DNA from: Rhodospirillales bacterium
Lineage (GTDB): Bacteria; Pseudomonadota; Alphaproteobacteria; Rhodospirillales; UBA2165
Assembly: GCA_022822205.1 (NCBI GenBank)
Contig: JAJECC010000030.1
Location: 1 to 59,202 of the forward strand
Length of the DNA stretch: 59,202 bases
Reading direction: 5' to 3'
The position numbers and the translations under genes are program-made. The number at the start of each line of letters is the position of its first letter. The stretch's first letter is position 1. The notes beneath the pieces were generated by a model. The model saw only the letters and a program-made list of their open reading frames with translations, ran no database searches and was not told the DNA's origin. Of this stretch, positions 18,028 through 35,030 are shown one piece after another.

Positions 18028-19380
18028 CTAGTCGTTGTCTCGCCTCCCTTCGGACGAGGTGCCGTCGATCTCGTGACGGCTAATTTTAGAATACAGGCTT
18101 TGGCGGCTTAGCCCCAGCAATTGTGCAGCCGCCGTACGATTGCCGTTGGTGAGTTCCAGGGCCGCGTCAATGTAATGGCGCTCGACGACGTCGGCGGTTT
18201 CACGGACCAGCCCTTTGAGCGTCGTCTTGCCGATCCGGTCGGTCAGGGAACCATAAAGCGCGCCCAGTTGGTTGCCCTGTTCGGGGGCTGAAATTCGTTG
18301 GCTGACATCTCGAATCCAAAGTCCAAACCTGACCTTGTTTGTCGAGGTGTCTTCAACCGCCGAAATTTCGACCTCGGCCTCGGTACCCAACTCACCGATC
18401 AGATTAGTATTGAACAAACGAGCCCGGTCATTCCGCCGGATGGCGGCCAAGAGAACCGAGAAATCTGCACCAGGGCGCCCGATCCACTGGCCTAAATTCT
18501 GGCCCACCACGGCGTTCTCCGCGCCGATTTGCACCAGATCGAGAAATGCTTGGTTGGCCTTGAGGACCGTTCCGGACTCGTCGACCACGACGAAGCCATC
18601 CGGTGCACGCTGGATCAGGCTGTCGATCACAACGGGGGTCTCGGAGGGGTTCGCTGCAGGCGTCGAACCCACCGGCGCCAACTGCAACAGGAACATCCGT
18701 TTTGACTGGGCCGCCATTAACGACGCATGGACGACCCACGGCTCGCGATTGGCACCGAAATGAAGGATTTGTCTCGGCGTCGTTCCGTTTTCCCGAACCC
18801 GCATCAGCATGCCGCGTAACTGTTCGTGTTCGTCATCCTGGATTTCCGGGAATATCTCCCGGCCGACCGACTCTATGCCCATGGCGCGCACCGCGGCGGG
18901 ATTGGCCTCGATCACCGTGAGGCTCTCGGCGTCGATCAACAATACGGCTTCATTGGACGCGTCGAACAGGAACCTGTAGCGGGTCTCGACTTCGCGCAGT
19001 TTCCAATAGTCCCGCTCCATGGCCTCCTGTGCGGCAATCAATTTGGACTGCAGCTCGGCCATCGCCATCAAATTCTTGCCGACCGCAATGGTCGTCCCGT
19101 CCGGCCTGCTGATGGCCGTGTACTCAATCGGAACCTCAAGGCCGCTCGGAAAACACTGGGTCAATTGCCGGAACGCCGAGAGCCCGGATTTCTGAGCATC
19201 CTCCAGCATCCGCTTGATCTTCTCGCCGCCGACATCGGTGACGGTTTCATCCCAATGCCGGCCGCGCCAGGATAGCACGTCTTCACTGCCAAGTTCCTCG
19301 GAGACGGCGGCGTCCTCGATGATCCCTTCAGCGTCGATTTGCAGCGTGATATCTGCACGGGCGAACGAGATGTTCGACAT
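18028..19380 (-). CDS. ppsR2: PpsR/CrtJ-type repressor, second copy (PpsR2)
   Basis: Transcriptional repressor of photosynthesis genes. The 450-residue protein has the N-terminal domain, a helical Q-linker (about 110-140, ELQSKLIAAQEAMERDYWKL), two PAS domains (about 140-250 and 265-380) and a Fis-type helix-turn-helix (NRTAAAQLLGLSRQSLYSK). The only Cys is C76. The conserved redox Cys ahead of the HTH (C424 in R. sphaeroides PpsR) is Tyr403 here (ERHYIDAALEL), while PpsR1 has Cys428. Operon with bphP suggests light rather than redox control. PpsR boxes lie 29-72 nt upstream of its start. Confidence 0.92.
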   Translation of the reverse strand: MSNISFARADITLQIDAEGIIEDAAVSEELGSEDVLSWRGRHWDETVTDVGGEKIKRMLEDAQKSGLSAFRQLTQCFPSGLEVPIEYTAISRPDGTTIAVGKNLMAMAELQSKLIAAQEAMERDYWKLREVETRYRFLFDASNEAVLLIDAESLTVIEANPAAVRAMGIESVGREIFPEIQDDEHEQLRGMLMRVRENGTTPRQILHFGANREPWVVHASLMAAQSKRMFLLQLAPVGSTPAANPSETPVVIDSLIQRAPDGFVVVDESGTVLKANQAFLDLVQIGAENAVVGQNLGQWIGRPGADFSVLLAAIRRNDRARLFNTNLIGELGTEAEVEISAVEDTSTNKVRFGLWIRDVSQRISAPEQGNQLGALYGSLTDRIGKTTLKGLVRETADVVERHYIDAALELTNGNRTAAAQLLGLSRQSLYSKISRHEIDGTSSEGRRDND

Positions 19381-19408
19381 TTCCTTGGCTCAAACCCCAG
19401 TATTAGAC

Positions 19409-19452
19409 TGTCTGACACTTACTCAAGTGGTAACTGTCAAACCCAATTTACA
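19409..19452 (-). promoter_or_regulatory. Tandem PpsR/CrtJ boxes upstream of ppsR2
   Basis: A perfect TGT-N12-ACA (19435-19452, TGTCAAACCCAATTTACA) and a degenerate TGT-N12-CAA (19409-19426) are 8 bp apart. On the minus strand the perfect box ends in TTGACA (19440-19435), a -35 candidate; no good -10 was found. They lie between the hemA 3' end and ppsR2, so they point to autoregulation of the ppsR2-bphP operon. Confidence 0.75.
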
Positions 19453-19635
19453 CCATATCGCAGGTAATTTGGCAAATTATGCCTTCGATCAAGCAAACGC
19501 ATAGCTCAATCACCTGCCCGGTATCAAGTTGTCGGCCTATAAACTATTGCAATTAGCGGCATATTTAGGTTCGCCGCCTCAAACTCGATGGACCAAACGT
19601 CATCGTTCTCTAACTGAATCGTCAAGAATATTTGT

Positions 19636-20850
19636 CTATGCCGCACGTTCCAATTTCAGTTCGTGCCACATGTTCTGGAGTGATTCGATCAGGTGATCTA
19701 TATCTTCGTCGCTGTGCCACGGCGTAGGCGTAAACCTCAGCCGTTCAGTTCCTCTCGGGACAGTCGGGTAGTTGATTGGCTGGACGTAAATCTTGAACCG
19801 CTCCATGAGTTCATCACTCGCCTGCTTGCACAGAACCGGGTCACCAACCATGAGTGGCACGATATGGCTGTCCGACGGCATTACCGGCAGGCCCGCCTCG
19901 GTCATTCTTCGCTTAACCGTCGCGGCCCGTTCCTGGTGGCGAACCCGGATTTCGTTGTGTTCACTCACGTGGCGGACGCTGGCCAGCGCCCCCGCGGCAA
20001 CGGCTGGCGGGATGGCTGTGGAAAAGATGAAGCCATCTCCGTAGGACCGGATGAAATCACACATGGCGGCAGAACCGGCGATGTAGCCGCCGACGATGCC
20101 GAAACCCTTGGCCAGCGTTCCCTGAATAATGTCGATCCGGTCCATGAGGCCGTCGCGCTCCGCAACACCGGCGCCGTGGTCGCCGTAGAGGCCCACGGCA
20201 TGAACCTCGTCAATGAAGCTGAGCGCGTTGTACCGCTCGCAAACGTCGATAATTTCCTTGATTGGCGCTATGTCGCCATCCATGGAATAGACGGATTCGA
20301 ACGCCACGACCTTTGGACGATCCGGATCTATTTCCCGCAGCTTCCGCTCGAGATCGCCGAGATCATTGTGTTTGAAGATACTCTTTTCGGCTCGCGAATG
20401 GCGAATGCCGGCAATCATTGAATTATGGTTCAGCGCGTCCGACACCATGACGCAGCCCGGCAACATCGCGCCGATGGTGCTGAGCGTGGTCAGATTGGCC
20501 ACGTAGCCCGAGGTAAAGATCAGCGCGCTTTCCTTACCGTGGAGGCGTGCCAGTTCTTCTTCCAGCAAGACATGATAGTGGTTGGTGCCCGAGATATTGC
20601 GGGTTCCGCCGGCGCCGGCGCCGCACCTGGAAATCGCTTCGTGCATGGCTTCCAGTACGATGGGATTCTGACCCATGCCCAAATAATCATTGGAGCACCA
20701 GACGGTGATCAAGGACCTTTCCCGCTGCTCGTGATGGGTCGCCTGCGGAAAATCTCCGGCATGCCGGGAGAGATCGGCGAATACGCGGTACCGCCCTTCG
20801 TCATGAAGCTCCAGAAGTTTGTCCTGGAAGAATTTTTCGTAGTTTGTCAT
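19636..20850 (-). CDS. hemA: 5-aminolevulinate synthase HemA
   Basis: PLP enzyme joining glycine and succinyl-CoA to give 5-aminolevulinate, the first tetrapyrrole precursor. The 404-residue protein has the N-terminal [13 protein letters not shown], the glycine-rich [29 protein letters not shown] and the PLP-lysine motif [13 protein letters not shown]. Its ATG overlaps the puhE stop (ATGA); it is the last gene of the bchF-hemA superoperon, tying precursor supply to pigment-protein synthesis. A second hemA elsewhere cannot be excluded. Confidence 0.96.
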   Translation of the reverse strand: MTNYEKFFQDKLLELHDEGRYRVFADLSRHAGDFPQATHHEQRERSLITVWCSNDYLGMGQNPIVLEAMHEAISRCGAGAGGTRNISGTNHYHVLLEEELARLHGKESALIFTSGYVANLTTLSTIGAMLPGCVMVSDALNHNSMIAGIRHSRAEKSIFKHNDLGDLERKLREIDPDRPKVVAFESVYSMDGDIAPIKEIIDVCERYNALSFIDEVHAVGLYGDHGAGVAERDGLMDRIDIIQGTLAKGFGIVGGYIAGSAAMCDFIRSYGDGFIFSTAIPPAVAAGALASVRHVSEHNEIRVRHQERAATVKRRMTEAGLPVMPSDSHIVPLMVGDPVLCKQASDELMERFKIYVQPINYPTVPRGTERLRFTPTPWHSDEDIDHLIESLQNMWHELKLERAA

Positions 20851-21665
20851 GGCTTACTACTCCCTGAGGATGTCGAGTAGGTGTCGAGAATTGCGATGGC
20901 GTCGCCGCTCCGGGAACGCAGTCCCCAGCGCCACAGAGCGGCCGCCGGTAACGGCAAAACCAGCATCCAGTGTTCAAGCAGCGCAAGAGCGGTGAGTGAG
21001 CCGAGAAACATAAGGCCGATCATCTCGAAGCTGCCGGCCTCCAAATTGTGCACCTGCCGCAGGATCAGCACGGTGGCAATCGTCAGTCCGGCCACGGATA
21101 GCGGCAAAAGGGCGTTCATGGGCTGACGCTTGAAGTAGCTCGCCATGTAGTCGAGGTGGGCGGGAAGAAACTCTTCGGCCAAATTGCGTACGCCGAGGAA
21201 CAGGTTCAGCTTGGCGCTTAACCGGGCGAGCCACAGGATGAAGAACGTCCAGGTTCCGACCTGATTGACCGCTCCCCAGGTCGCTGCGGCGATAAAGCCG
21301 AGCGTGAGGACAAGCGCGATCTCGTGGTACAGGATCGCCTGTACGGCATAGGAAAAGCGCTTCCAGCCGCGGACGCCTTCCGGGCAGGCCGTGGTGCGGG
21401 GACCGGTGAGGTAGCCCATCAGAAAGCTGATCTCGTGCCAACCCCAAATCAGGACACCGCAGGTAAATCCGGCGTAAGCGCCGAATGCCGATGAATTGCC
21501 GCTGGTCCAGATGAGTAGCGCGAAGGTGGCGGCAAGGATGACCGTGGCGCCTGCCATCGTCCACCGGTGAGTCCGGCGGGGAAGGCCGTCCAGGTACAGC
21601 ACCACGCCGGTGGCAAACCACCAGACGAAGAGTGCGTAGACCGCAGTCAGTCCGTATTGGACCAT
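20847..21665 (-). CDS. puhE: Photosynthetic complex assembly protein PuhE
   Basis: Polytopic membrane protein (about seven or eight spans) needed for normal reaction-centre and LH1 assembly or pigment flow. 272 residues; family blocks include [41 protein letters not shown] span and [19 protein letters not shown]. It lies 14 nt after acsF and overlaps hemA by 4 nt, the usual puhE-hemA order in several PGCs. Confidence 0.9.
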   Translation of the reverse strand: MVQYGLTAVYALFVWWFATGVVLYLDGLPRRTHRWTMAGATVILAATFALLIWTSGNSSAFGAYAGFTCGVLIWGWHEISFLMGYLTGPRTTACPEGVRGWKRFSYAVQAILYHEIALVLTLGFIAAATWGAVNQVGTWTFFILWLARLSAKLNLFLGVRNLAEEFLPAHLDYMASYFKRQPMNALLPLSVAGLTIATVLILRQVHNLEAGSFEMIGLMFLGSLTALALLEHWMLVLPLPAAALWRWGLRSRSGDAIAILDTYSTSSGSSKP

Positions 21666-21679
21666 CTATGCCTTCTCCC

Positions 21680-22759
21680 TTACCAGGCCGGCTGGACGCG
21701 CAAATCTGCCGGCAGTTCATTCGGGATTGTCGGCATCAGATAAAGTTGAGCGAAGGTGGTGGCGCCGGCTACGGAGAGGCCTCCGCGCTTGAAGGCGTTC
21801 AGCAGTCCGCCACGGACCTTGAGTTCGGTGCTCGCCTCGGAGATGCGCCGGAGCCGGTCCAGCAATTTACCAAACCGCGGGTTCTCGATGTCGAGCATGA
21901 GCGGGAAGACCTGGCGCGAGATTTCCGTCGTAATCCGGAACACCTGCTGGTCGTACTCGCTGGGATGAAAACCCATCGCCGCATGCATCTCGGGCCGGGT
22001 GTGATCGCGCACATACATGGTCGCGAAGACGGCTAGCAGGAAGAAGCGGATCCACAGCTTGTTGTGGCCGCGGAGCAGCTTGGGATCGGCCCGCATGATC
22101 AGTGCGAAGACCTCGCCGTGCCGGAACTCGTCTTTGCACCATTGCTGGAACGCTTTGAAGATCGGGTGGAACCGCAGTTCCGGATGTCTCTCGAACTGCC
22201 GGTAGATCGTGATGTAGCGGGCATATCCGATCTTCTCCGACAGATAGGTGGCATAAAAGATGAACTTGGGCCGGAAGAAGGTGTAATTCTTCTCTTTGCG
22301 GAGAAAACCAAGATCGACCGGAATGCCGAAGCCCTTGAGCGCCTCGTTGATGAAGCCCGCATGGCGGCTTTCATCCCGGCTCATGTAGCCCATCACGTTC
22401 TGGATATCCTTGTTGGTAACCGCCTTCTTGATGTCTGCATAGAGCACGCAACCGGAAAACTCCGACGTCACCGAAGAAATGAGGAAGTCGGTGAATTCCT
22501 TCATCAGCGGCGCTGGCAGGTCTTGGACTTCATCGGCCGAATAGGTCATCTCCTTGAAATGATCCTTGTTGGCATCTTCCTTGAACTCCGCCATCAACTC
22601 ATCCCATTCCGCACGGATGCTGCTGAGGTCGAGTTTGTCCATGGCGTCGAAGTCGGTGGTATAGAACCGAGGGCTCAGGAGAGCGTCCTGGTGCGCCTTT
22701 TGGGTGGAGGAATTGGTCGTCTTGTCGACCGCGGCGTTATTGGGATCGATTGCGTTCAT
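21680..22759 (-). CDS. acsF: Aerobic Mg-protoporphyrin IX monomethyl ester cyclase AcsF
   Basis: Di-iron oxygenase forming the isocyclic ring E of chlorophylls with O2. In the 359-residue protein the di-iron ligand motifs are visible: SVTSEFSGCVLYADIKK, SRDESRHAGF and CKDEFRHGEVF (two ExxH). Its place between puhC and puhE is common in PGCs. The anaerobic cyclase BchE is not in this window; whether it exists elsewhere decides if pigment can be made without oxygen. Confidence 0.96.
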   Translation of the reverse strand: MNAIDPNNAAVDKTTNSSTQKAHQDALLSPRFYTTDFDAMDKLDLSSIRAEWDELMAEFKEDANKDHFKEMTYSADEVQDLPAPLMKEFTDFLISSVTSEFSGCVLYADIKKAVTNKDIQNVMGYMSRDESRHAGFINEALKGFGIPVDLGFLRKEKNYTFFRPKFIFYATYLSEKIGYARYITIYRQFERHPELRFHPIFKAFQQWCKDEFRHGEVFALIMRADPKLLRGHNKLWIRFFLLAVFATMYVRDHTRPEMHAAMGFHPSEYDQQVFRITTEISRQVFPLMLDIENPRFGKLLDRLRRISEASTELKVRGGLLNAFKRGGLSVAGATTFAQLYLMPTIPNELPADLRVQPAW

Positions 22760-22768
22760 GGCACTTCC

Positions 22769-23305
22769 TCACTGAAGCTGGGTCTGAATTGCGGGGGAGA
22801 TATTCAGCGCGTCGCCGCCGGCGGACACCAACCTGTGTTTATTGGCTTCCCGCGCCTTGAGCGCCTCATCCATCAGCCGGGAAAAGGCGCCGACGTTGTT
22901 CCATCCAAATGCGTCCAGCTCGACGCGCTTGCCGGTCGCCGGATCGACCACCGAATGGCGGCCGTCTTGACGGCGGATGAATTGGAAGGGCGTTTCGGGG
23001 CCCTCATTGTGGAGCATCCGGGAGCGGACAAAGCCTCGCATCACGCCGCGCAAGAATCCGTTGGAGTTGGGTGCGACCACGGCCACGATTTCATCGTGGT
23101 CGGCGTCAAATACGGTCACGGAGCCGTCGGCTTCGTCACGGAATTGGATCCTGACCACAGAAGCCGGTGGAGAGGTGGAGACGCGGAGTGCGCCGATATC
23201 GGTCGTGCTCGATACGCCCGAGAAAACCAGCGCCAACAAAACCATAACACCCGCGCCGGTCAGCAAGCTGCGGGGAATGGTTTCACTCGTATTCCGTTCG
23301 GCCAT
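22769..23305 (-). CDS. puhC: Photosynthetic complex assembly protein PuhC
   Basis: Membrane-anchored periplasmic protein that aids reaction-centre and LH1 assembly. The 178-residue protein has one N-terminal span (about 12-32, SLLTGAGVMVLLALVFSGV) and the family block RIQFRDEADGSVTVFDA with FLRGVMRGFVRSRM. It follows puhB by 11 nt and precedes acsF by 9 nt. Confidence 0.9.
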   Translation of the reverse strand: MAERNTSETIPRSLLTGAGVMVLLALVFSGVSSTTDIGALRVSTSPPASVVRIQFRDEADGSVTVFDADHDEIVAVVAPNSNGFLRGVMRGFVRSRMLHNEGPETPFQFIRRQDGRHSVVDPATGKRVELDAFGWNNVGAFSRLMDEALKAREANKHRLVSAGGDALNISPAIQTQLQ

Positions 23306-23316
23306 CGTCGTTCTCC

Positions 23317-23991
23317 TTACTCGGCCGGGACCGCAACCGGGTCGATGACGGTGGTACGCGGGTCCACCCGTTCCACGGTGGTCGCGTTGGCTGCTTGGCG
23401 TTGACCGTTGAAATTGACCAGCGCCTCAGCAAGTATCCCGGCGGCTTTTTCGATCTCGGGAATGCCGCGAAACATCGGTTGAGGCCGGCGGAACCGCCAC
23501 GGGCGGACATGGGGCCAGAGAGCGGCGTAGGCGACCCGATCCCCACCATTGAGCTGAAGCGGAAGATCACCGGTCCCGTCCTTGTTCTTCTTCATCGCCG
23601 CGGAATGCACCACGTTGAACGGCACGTTGACGGTCATCTGCAACGCGACGCCGAAACGAAGCAAAAGCCGCCGGGTGGTGATGGTGTAGATGGTGCAGCG
23701 GGCATTCAGCCAGGCGAGGATTGTCAACAGGCTGATCGAGCCGGCCGCCATGACCAGGATCCAAGTGGCGGCGTCGGCCAATGCGGCCGTGGTTGCACCT
23801 CCGGCAACTGCGTCGGCCAGTCGCCAGAGCAGTAGCAGGCCGAAATAAATCGCCACCTTGCGGATATGGAACGCAGACCGGGCGAGCGCGCGCCAGTTTG
23901 GCGATCCCTGCCAGAGAATGCGCTCACCCTCCGGAAGGTGAGCCGGAATCCCGGGGGTCGGCTCGAAGTCAAAATCGTTGTGGCCGCTCAT
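23317..23991 (-). CDS. puhB: Photosynthetic complex assembly protein PuhB
   Basis: Bacterial PH-domain-like membrane protein that assists reaction-centre assembly. 224 residues; N-terminal PEGERILWQGSPNWRALAR, then two or three membrane spans and CTIYTITTRRLLLRFGVAL. The start overlaps the puhA stop by 4 nt. Family and position agree. Confidence 0.92.
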   Translation of the reverse strand: MSGHNDFDFEPTPGIPAHLPEGERILWQGSPNWRALARSAFHIRKVAIYFGLLLLWRLADAVAGGATTAALADAATWILVMAAGSISLLTILAWLNARCTIYTITTRRLLLRFGVALQMTVNVPFNVVHSAAMKKNKDGTGDLPLQLNGGDRVAYAALWPHVRPWRFRRPQPMFRGIPEIEKAAGILAEALVNFNGQRQAANATTVERVDPRTTVIDPVAVPAE

Positions 23992-24758
23992 ATCCAGGGC
24001 CCCAGACGGCTAGGCGCCGCATAGAGTGTGCCGCCGCCGAAATACGCGGTGATCTTGTCTTCCTCAAGCAGGGTTATTTGATCCGGGTTTCGAATCTCCG
24101 GAATGTGGGCAAAGTGCTTCCCGAAAATCGAGTGGACGACAACCATGCCCGAACCGCGCCGGACGCGGGCGAAATTGAGCGGCAGCAACACATTTCTAGA
24201 ACCGGTCTCAGGCGCCAACTGGATCTCCAGGTACCTGATCAGAAACTCCGAACGGTCAATCCAGACGTCGCAAACTACACCCACCTCCACACCGTCTCCG
24301 GCAATGACGGGAAGGCCGACGGGGTCAGGATCCCGGGGATCGGTATAGAAATCGGTCGCCATCCGCAGCGGCACGATCTTATTGGCGCCTTCGGGCGTCC
24401 GGTCCGGCTCGTCGGTCCGGAGTGCATAGGATGCCGGACCCACCGCATCCCGCATGGGATCGCCCGTAGGTTCCAGTGGCGCACCCGGCCAGGGCGCAAC
24501 GGGCTCCGCACGAATTTCGCGGGTGTCATTTTCCTGCCGCGGCGCCAATTGGGTGCCGCCATGGGTTAGGTGGAAGGTCTTGGGCTCCGGCAGGGCGGGA
24601 AACCCCTGTACCGTGACGAACTCCGAGCGATCCGATTCGAGTGGATAACCCTCTCTCTTGTCCTCCCGGCGGAGGTAGAAGATAAGCCCGGCGAAGAATA
24701 GCCAGAAAACATAGAGCGTCACCTGCGCTACGTCGATATTGCCAATAATCGTACCCAT
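23988..24758 (-). CDS. puhA: Reaction centre H subunit PuhA
   Basis: Single-span subunit that caps the L/M core on the cytoplasmic side and shapes the QB proton path. 256 residues; N-terminal span (IIGNIDVAQVTLYVFWLFFA), then YLRREDKREGYPLE and a soluble beta domain with VVCDVWIDRSEFLIRYLE and LPLNFARVR. The start is 25 nt after lhaA. Clear family member. Confidence 0.96.
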   Translation of the reverse strand: MGTIIGNIDVAQVTLYVFWLFFAGLIFYLRREDKREGYPLESDRSEFVTVQGFPALPEPKTFHLTHGGTQLAPRQENDTREIRAEPVAPWPGAPLEPTGDPMRDAVGPASYALRTDEPDRTPEGANKIVPLRMATDFYTDPRDPDPVGLPVIAGDGVEVGVVCDVWIDRSEFLIRYLEIQLAPETGSRNVLLPLNFARVRRGSGMVVVHSIFGKHFAHIPEIRNPDQITLLEEDKITAYFGGGTLYAAPSRLGPWI

Positions 24759-24783
24759 GACTTGACCTCCACGCCAAACGGGA

Positions 24784-26217
24784 CTAACCGGGAATTTCGG
24801 CTAGTCCGAATTTCGTTCCCTGTTGTTTCTCGATTTCGTCTGTTCGCCGGCGCACCAAAGGGCCGAGGGCCACGAGCGTCGCGAACAGCAACAAGATTTC
24901 CAGGTGATAGACAAAACTGTATCCGACCGACGGGCTGTCCATCGCTGGTCCCAGAAAACCTGCCGACGCGAGCTTGGAGACGGCATCCCGGACGAAGCCG
25001 CCGATGGCGATTGCGCCCCCGGTGGCTGCTGCCTGCACCGCGCCCCAGGCGCCGAGCGCAATGCCGCTCTGGCCGTCGCGGGCGAAGGACATGGCCGCGG
25101 TCAGCATCCCGACGGCAAACAATCCGCCGCCGAGACCGATGAGCGTTGTCCCAATGCGGAACAACAGCGCCGAATTGAGAGGAGCGGCGAATATCACCGC
25201 TGAGAAGGCAGCGACACCGGTCAACGTCCCGTAGGCGGCGAGGCGGTAGGTGTCTCCGCCGCGGGTCAAGGAGTATCCTGCCAACGCGAAGCCGGCCAGC
25301 ATGCCGGCCGCCAGCATCGCCGTCAGCACGGTGGTCGCGCTGACGCTCAGGTCGAGAATTTGGCCGCCATAGGGCTCCAGCAAGATGTCCTGCATGCCGA
25401 AGGCGGCGGTCCCCAAGCCGACCGCGACGAGGAGCCGCAGGGCTTTGGGCTGTGTTTTGAATTCCCGCCACGCCACAGCGAATTTGACCCGCGGCCGATC
25501 GTGGGCGGTCAGCTTCGGATTGCGCGGCTCCTGCTTCCACAGGGCGACCATGTTCAAAACCATGGTCGCCAGCGCCGCACCCTGGATGACTTGGATCAGC
25601 GTGATATAGGCAAAATCTGCGAGCAGCAGCCCGAAGGCAATGGCGCTTATCATCATGCCCACCAGCAGCATGACGTAGAGCAGCGCCACGACCCGCGGCC
25701 GCGCGGCATCCGGGGCGAGGTCGGTCGCCAAAGCGAGACCCGCCGTTTGGGCCATATGGAGACCGACCCCGACCAGCAGGAAGGCAAGGGCGGCGCCGAT
25801 CTGGCCATAAACCACCGGGCCTTCGCCGGTGCCGGAAAGAACGAGAAGCGCGAATGGCATGATGGCCAAGCCGCCAAATTGCAGCATGGTCCCCATCCAG
25901 ATGTACGGTACGCGACGCCATCCGAGGAAGGAACGGTGGGTGTCCGAACGGTGACCAATCACCACTCGGACCGGCGCGATCAACAGCGGCACGGCAATCA
26001 TCGAGGCAACCAGCCATGCCGGGACATTGAGTTCGACGATCATCACCCGGTTCAGGGTGCCGGTCAGCAGCACCACGGCGATACCGGCGGAGATCTGGAA
26101 TAGGGATAGGCGCAGCAACCGGCCCAGCGGGAGTTCATCGGTCGCCGCGTCGGCGAACGGCAGGAAACGTGGCCCGAGCCACACCCAGAACTTCGCCAAT
26201 GTATCGTTGGCCCTCAT
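24784..26217 (-). CDS. lhaA: LH1 assembly protein LhaA (PucC family)
   Basis: Twelve-span transporter-like protein required for LH1 assembly, thought to present bacteriochlorophyll. I use the ATG at 26217 (MRANDTLAKFWVWLGPRFL), which shares one base with the bchM stop; the longer open frame upstream is bchM in another frame. 477 residues; family blocks LRLSLFQISAGIAVVLLTGTLNRVMIVEL, RSDTHRSFLGWRRVPYIWMG in parts. A second PucC-family gene is at 39.5 kb. Confidence 0.93.
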   Translation of the reverse strand: MRANDTLAKFWVWLGPRFLPFADAATDELPLGRLLRLSLFQISAGIAVVLLTGTLNRVMIVELNVPAWLVASMIAVPLLIAPVRVVIGHRSDTHRSFLGWRRVPYIWMGTMLQFGGLAIMPFALLVLSGTGEGPVVYGQIGAALAFLLVGVGLHMAQTAGLALATDLAPDAARPRVVALLYVMLLVGMMISAIAFGLLLADFAYITLIQVIQGAALATMVLNMVALWKQEPRNPKLTAHDRPRVKFAVAWREFKTQPKALRLLVAVGLGTAAFGMQDILLEPYGGQILDLSVSATTVLTAMLAAGMLAGFALAGYSLTRGGDTYRLAAYGTLTGVAAFSAVIFAAPLNSALLFRIGTTLIGLGGGLFAVGMLTAAMSFARDGQSGIALGAWGAVQAAATGGAIAIGGFVRDAVSKLASAGFLGPAMDSPSVGYSFVYHLEILLLFATLVALGPLVRRRTDEIEKQQGTKFGLAEIPG

Positions 26218-26917
26218 TATGTTCGTACTAGCTCCAATGCTTGCGACATGTAGAACCCGGTGATTACCCGCTTGGTTCGCGACGGCCGCCAATCGGTCAT
26301 TGACGACGAAGCCGCGAGTTTCCGCTCGATGGCATTTTCGCCCACCGGGACGATGCCCGGCGCCCGATTGCCCCGAGGAAACAACCGGCCGACCGTGTGC
26401 ATGACGGTCAGCAGCGGCGTGCGCGGCGCAAACGTGAATAGGATGGATCGGGTGGTTCTCGCAGCTAGGCCGTCAAGGGCGCCAACCATATCCGGGGTCC
26501 GGTAATGGATCAGCGAATCCATGGCGACGACGTGATCGAATTCGCCGAAAGCGGGATCCAACATATCGCCGACGACGAACTCCACCCGGCCCGGCGGCTG
26601 AATGACGGGGAGACGGTTCCGGGCGAGGCCGGTCAGGGTCGTCGATAGATCGATCGCGACCACTTCGGCGCCGCGGCGCGCGGCCTCGATGGCAAAAGCG
26701 CCGGTGCCGCAGCCCGCATCCAGGACCCGGCGGCCGCTCAAATCCTCGGGCAGCCAGTTGAGCAATGTCTCACGCATTCTGTCTCGACCGGCGCGCACCG
26801 TCGCCCGGATGCCACTCACCGGCGCATCGGACGTCAGGCGTTCCCATGCTCGGGCCGCGGTGCGGTCGAAATAGGTCTCAAGCTGACCCCGGCGTCTTGT
26901 GTAGGAGACCGAATTCA

Positions 26918-26918
<1 letters not shown>
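26217..26918 (-). CDS. bchM: Mg-protoporphyrin IX O-methyltransferase BchM
   Basis: Methylates the C13 propionate of Mg-protoporphyrin IX with SAM. 233 residues with the SAM motif VLDAGCGTGAFAIEAARRGA and the conserved Y-F-D near the N-terminus (LETYFDRTAARAWERL). The start is a GTG at 26918 that shares one base with the bchL stop, and the stop shares one base with lhaA, an extremely tight arrangement. Confidence 0.95.
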
Positions 26919-31504
<4,586 letters not shown>

Positions 31505-31530
<26 letters not shown>

Positions 31531-33085
31531 CGTACAGTGTCTCGACAGTGATTACGTCCACATGGTTCATCGCGGCAAATTTCTCGGTGTTACGGCGAGC
31601 CTTGCCGCGAACGAAAAACGGAATTTTGCGGAGTTCCTCCTCGGCCTCGAGGGACCAGACGCCCGATATGGCGGTTTCCCCGGCGGCCGGGCTGGTGACC
31701 ATTTGCTGCTCTAAATCGGGCGCGCTCTGCACCGATCCCGCATTAGCAAGATGGGACGGAACGGAGTGGTCATTGAACTCGAAATCTTCGCGGAACATGC
31801 CGAGGAGGTGTTCTTCGAGGCCCATCATCAGCGGATGGACCCAATCGTCGAAGAGAACGTTTGCGCCCTCGAAACCCATCTGCGGTGAGTAACGGGCGGG
31901 AAAGTCCTGGACATGGACCGGTGCTGAAATCACCGCGCACGAGATACCCAGACGTTTAGCAATATGGCGCTCCATCTGGGTGCCCAATACCAATTCTGGC
32001 TGCAGTTCCTTGATTGTCGCCTCGACCTCGAGGTAATCGTCGGTGATCAGCGCTTCTAGGCCGAGTTCCTCCGCGACCGCCCGCACCTCGCGGGCATATT
32101 CGCGCGTATAGGTGCCGAGGCCGACGACGGAGAACCCTAGCTCGTGTTGGGCCACGCGGGCCGCTGCCGCCACATGGGTCGCATCGCCAAAGACAAAAAC
32201 CCGCTTGCCGGTGAGATAGGTCGAATCAACCGAACGGGAGAACCAGGGCAGTCTGGTTAACTCGTCGTCCGGCAACCTAGCTGAATCCAGCCCCGCCAGC
32301 TCCAAAACTTCGTCGATGAATTCGCGCGTCGCGCCGACGCCGATCGGGACTGTCTTGGTCGATGGTTGCCGGAAGGTCCGTTCCAGCCAGGTGGCGGCAA
32401 GGCCGGCGGTTTCCGGGTAGAGCACGACATTGAAGTCAGCCTCGCCGAGCCTGGCGATATCCGCCGGACGTGCACCCAGCGGTGCGGTCACGTTGATTTC
32501 GACACCCATTCGCCTGAGAAGACCGGAGATCTCTCGGACATCGTCCCGATGTCGGAAGCCGAGCGCCGTCGCGCCCAGAATATTGCATGACGCCCGTTTG
32601 TCCGCCGGTCGCGGCGGCCGTTCGGTACCGGCCTCCGGCGCGTTGGCACCGGCGAACGCCCGGACGATCTGATAGAAGGTTTCCGCCGTGCCCCAATTTT
32701 CCTTTCGTTGATAGGCGGGGAGTTCCAGGGGCACCACTGGAATGGGCAATCCCAGCGCCCGGCCGAGACCGCCCGGGTCATCCTGGATGAGTTCTGCGGT
32801 GCAGGAGGCGCCGACCAGGATCGCCCGTGGCTGAAACCGGTCATAGGCTTCGGCGACGGCGTTCTTGAAAATCTCGGCGGTATCGCCGCCCAGGTCCCGC
32901 GCTTCGAACGTCGTGTAGGTGACCGGTGGTCGGTCGGGCAGCCGTTCAATCATCGTGAACAGAAGATCGGCGTAGGTATCCCCTTGCGGGGCGTGCAGGA
33001 CATAATGAACGTCCTTCATCGCCGTCGCGATGCGCATCGCGCCGACGTGAGGAGGACCTTCATATGTCCAGAGGGTGAGTTCCAT
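31505..33085 (-). CDS. bchB: Light-independent protochlorophyllide reductase subunit B, BchB
   Basis: NifK-like subunit of dark protochlorophyllide reductase. The chosen ATG at 33085 gives [20 protein letters not shown], the normal BchB start, and 526 residues; it follows the bchN stop by 2 nt (TAG-GA-ATG). A Cys in [17 protein letters not shown] is the expected N/B cluster region. The C-terminal protochlorophyllide-binding block ends with the family form ([21 protein letters not shown]). Confidence 0.95.
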
Positions 33086-33087
33086 TC

Positions 33088-35030
<1,943 letters not shown>

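Noticed and set aside
19455..19500. FNR-type TTGAT-N4-ATCAA site upstream of ppsR2
   Set aside because: Only isolated half-sites are present; no full palindrome with the right spacing.
22064..23404. 446-codon open frame antisense to acsF and puhC
   Set aside because: The opposite strand carries two clear genes; the translation has no recognisable motif and spans their junction.
24728..26017. 429-codon frame on the same strand as lhaA
   Set aside because: It is lhaA read in another frame; LhaA shows full family similarity, this does not.
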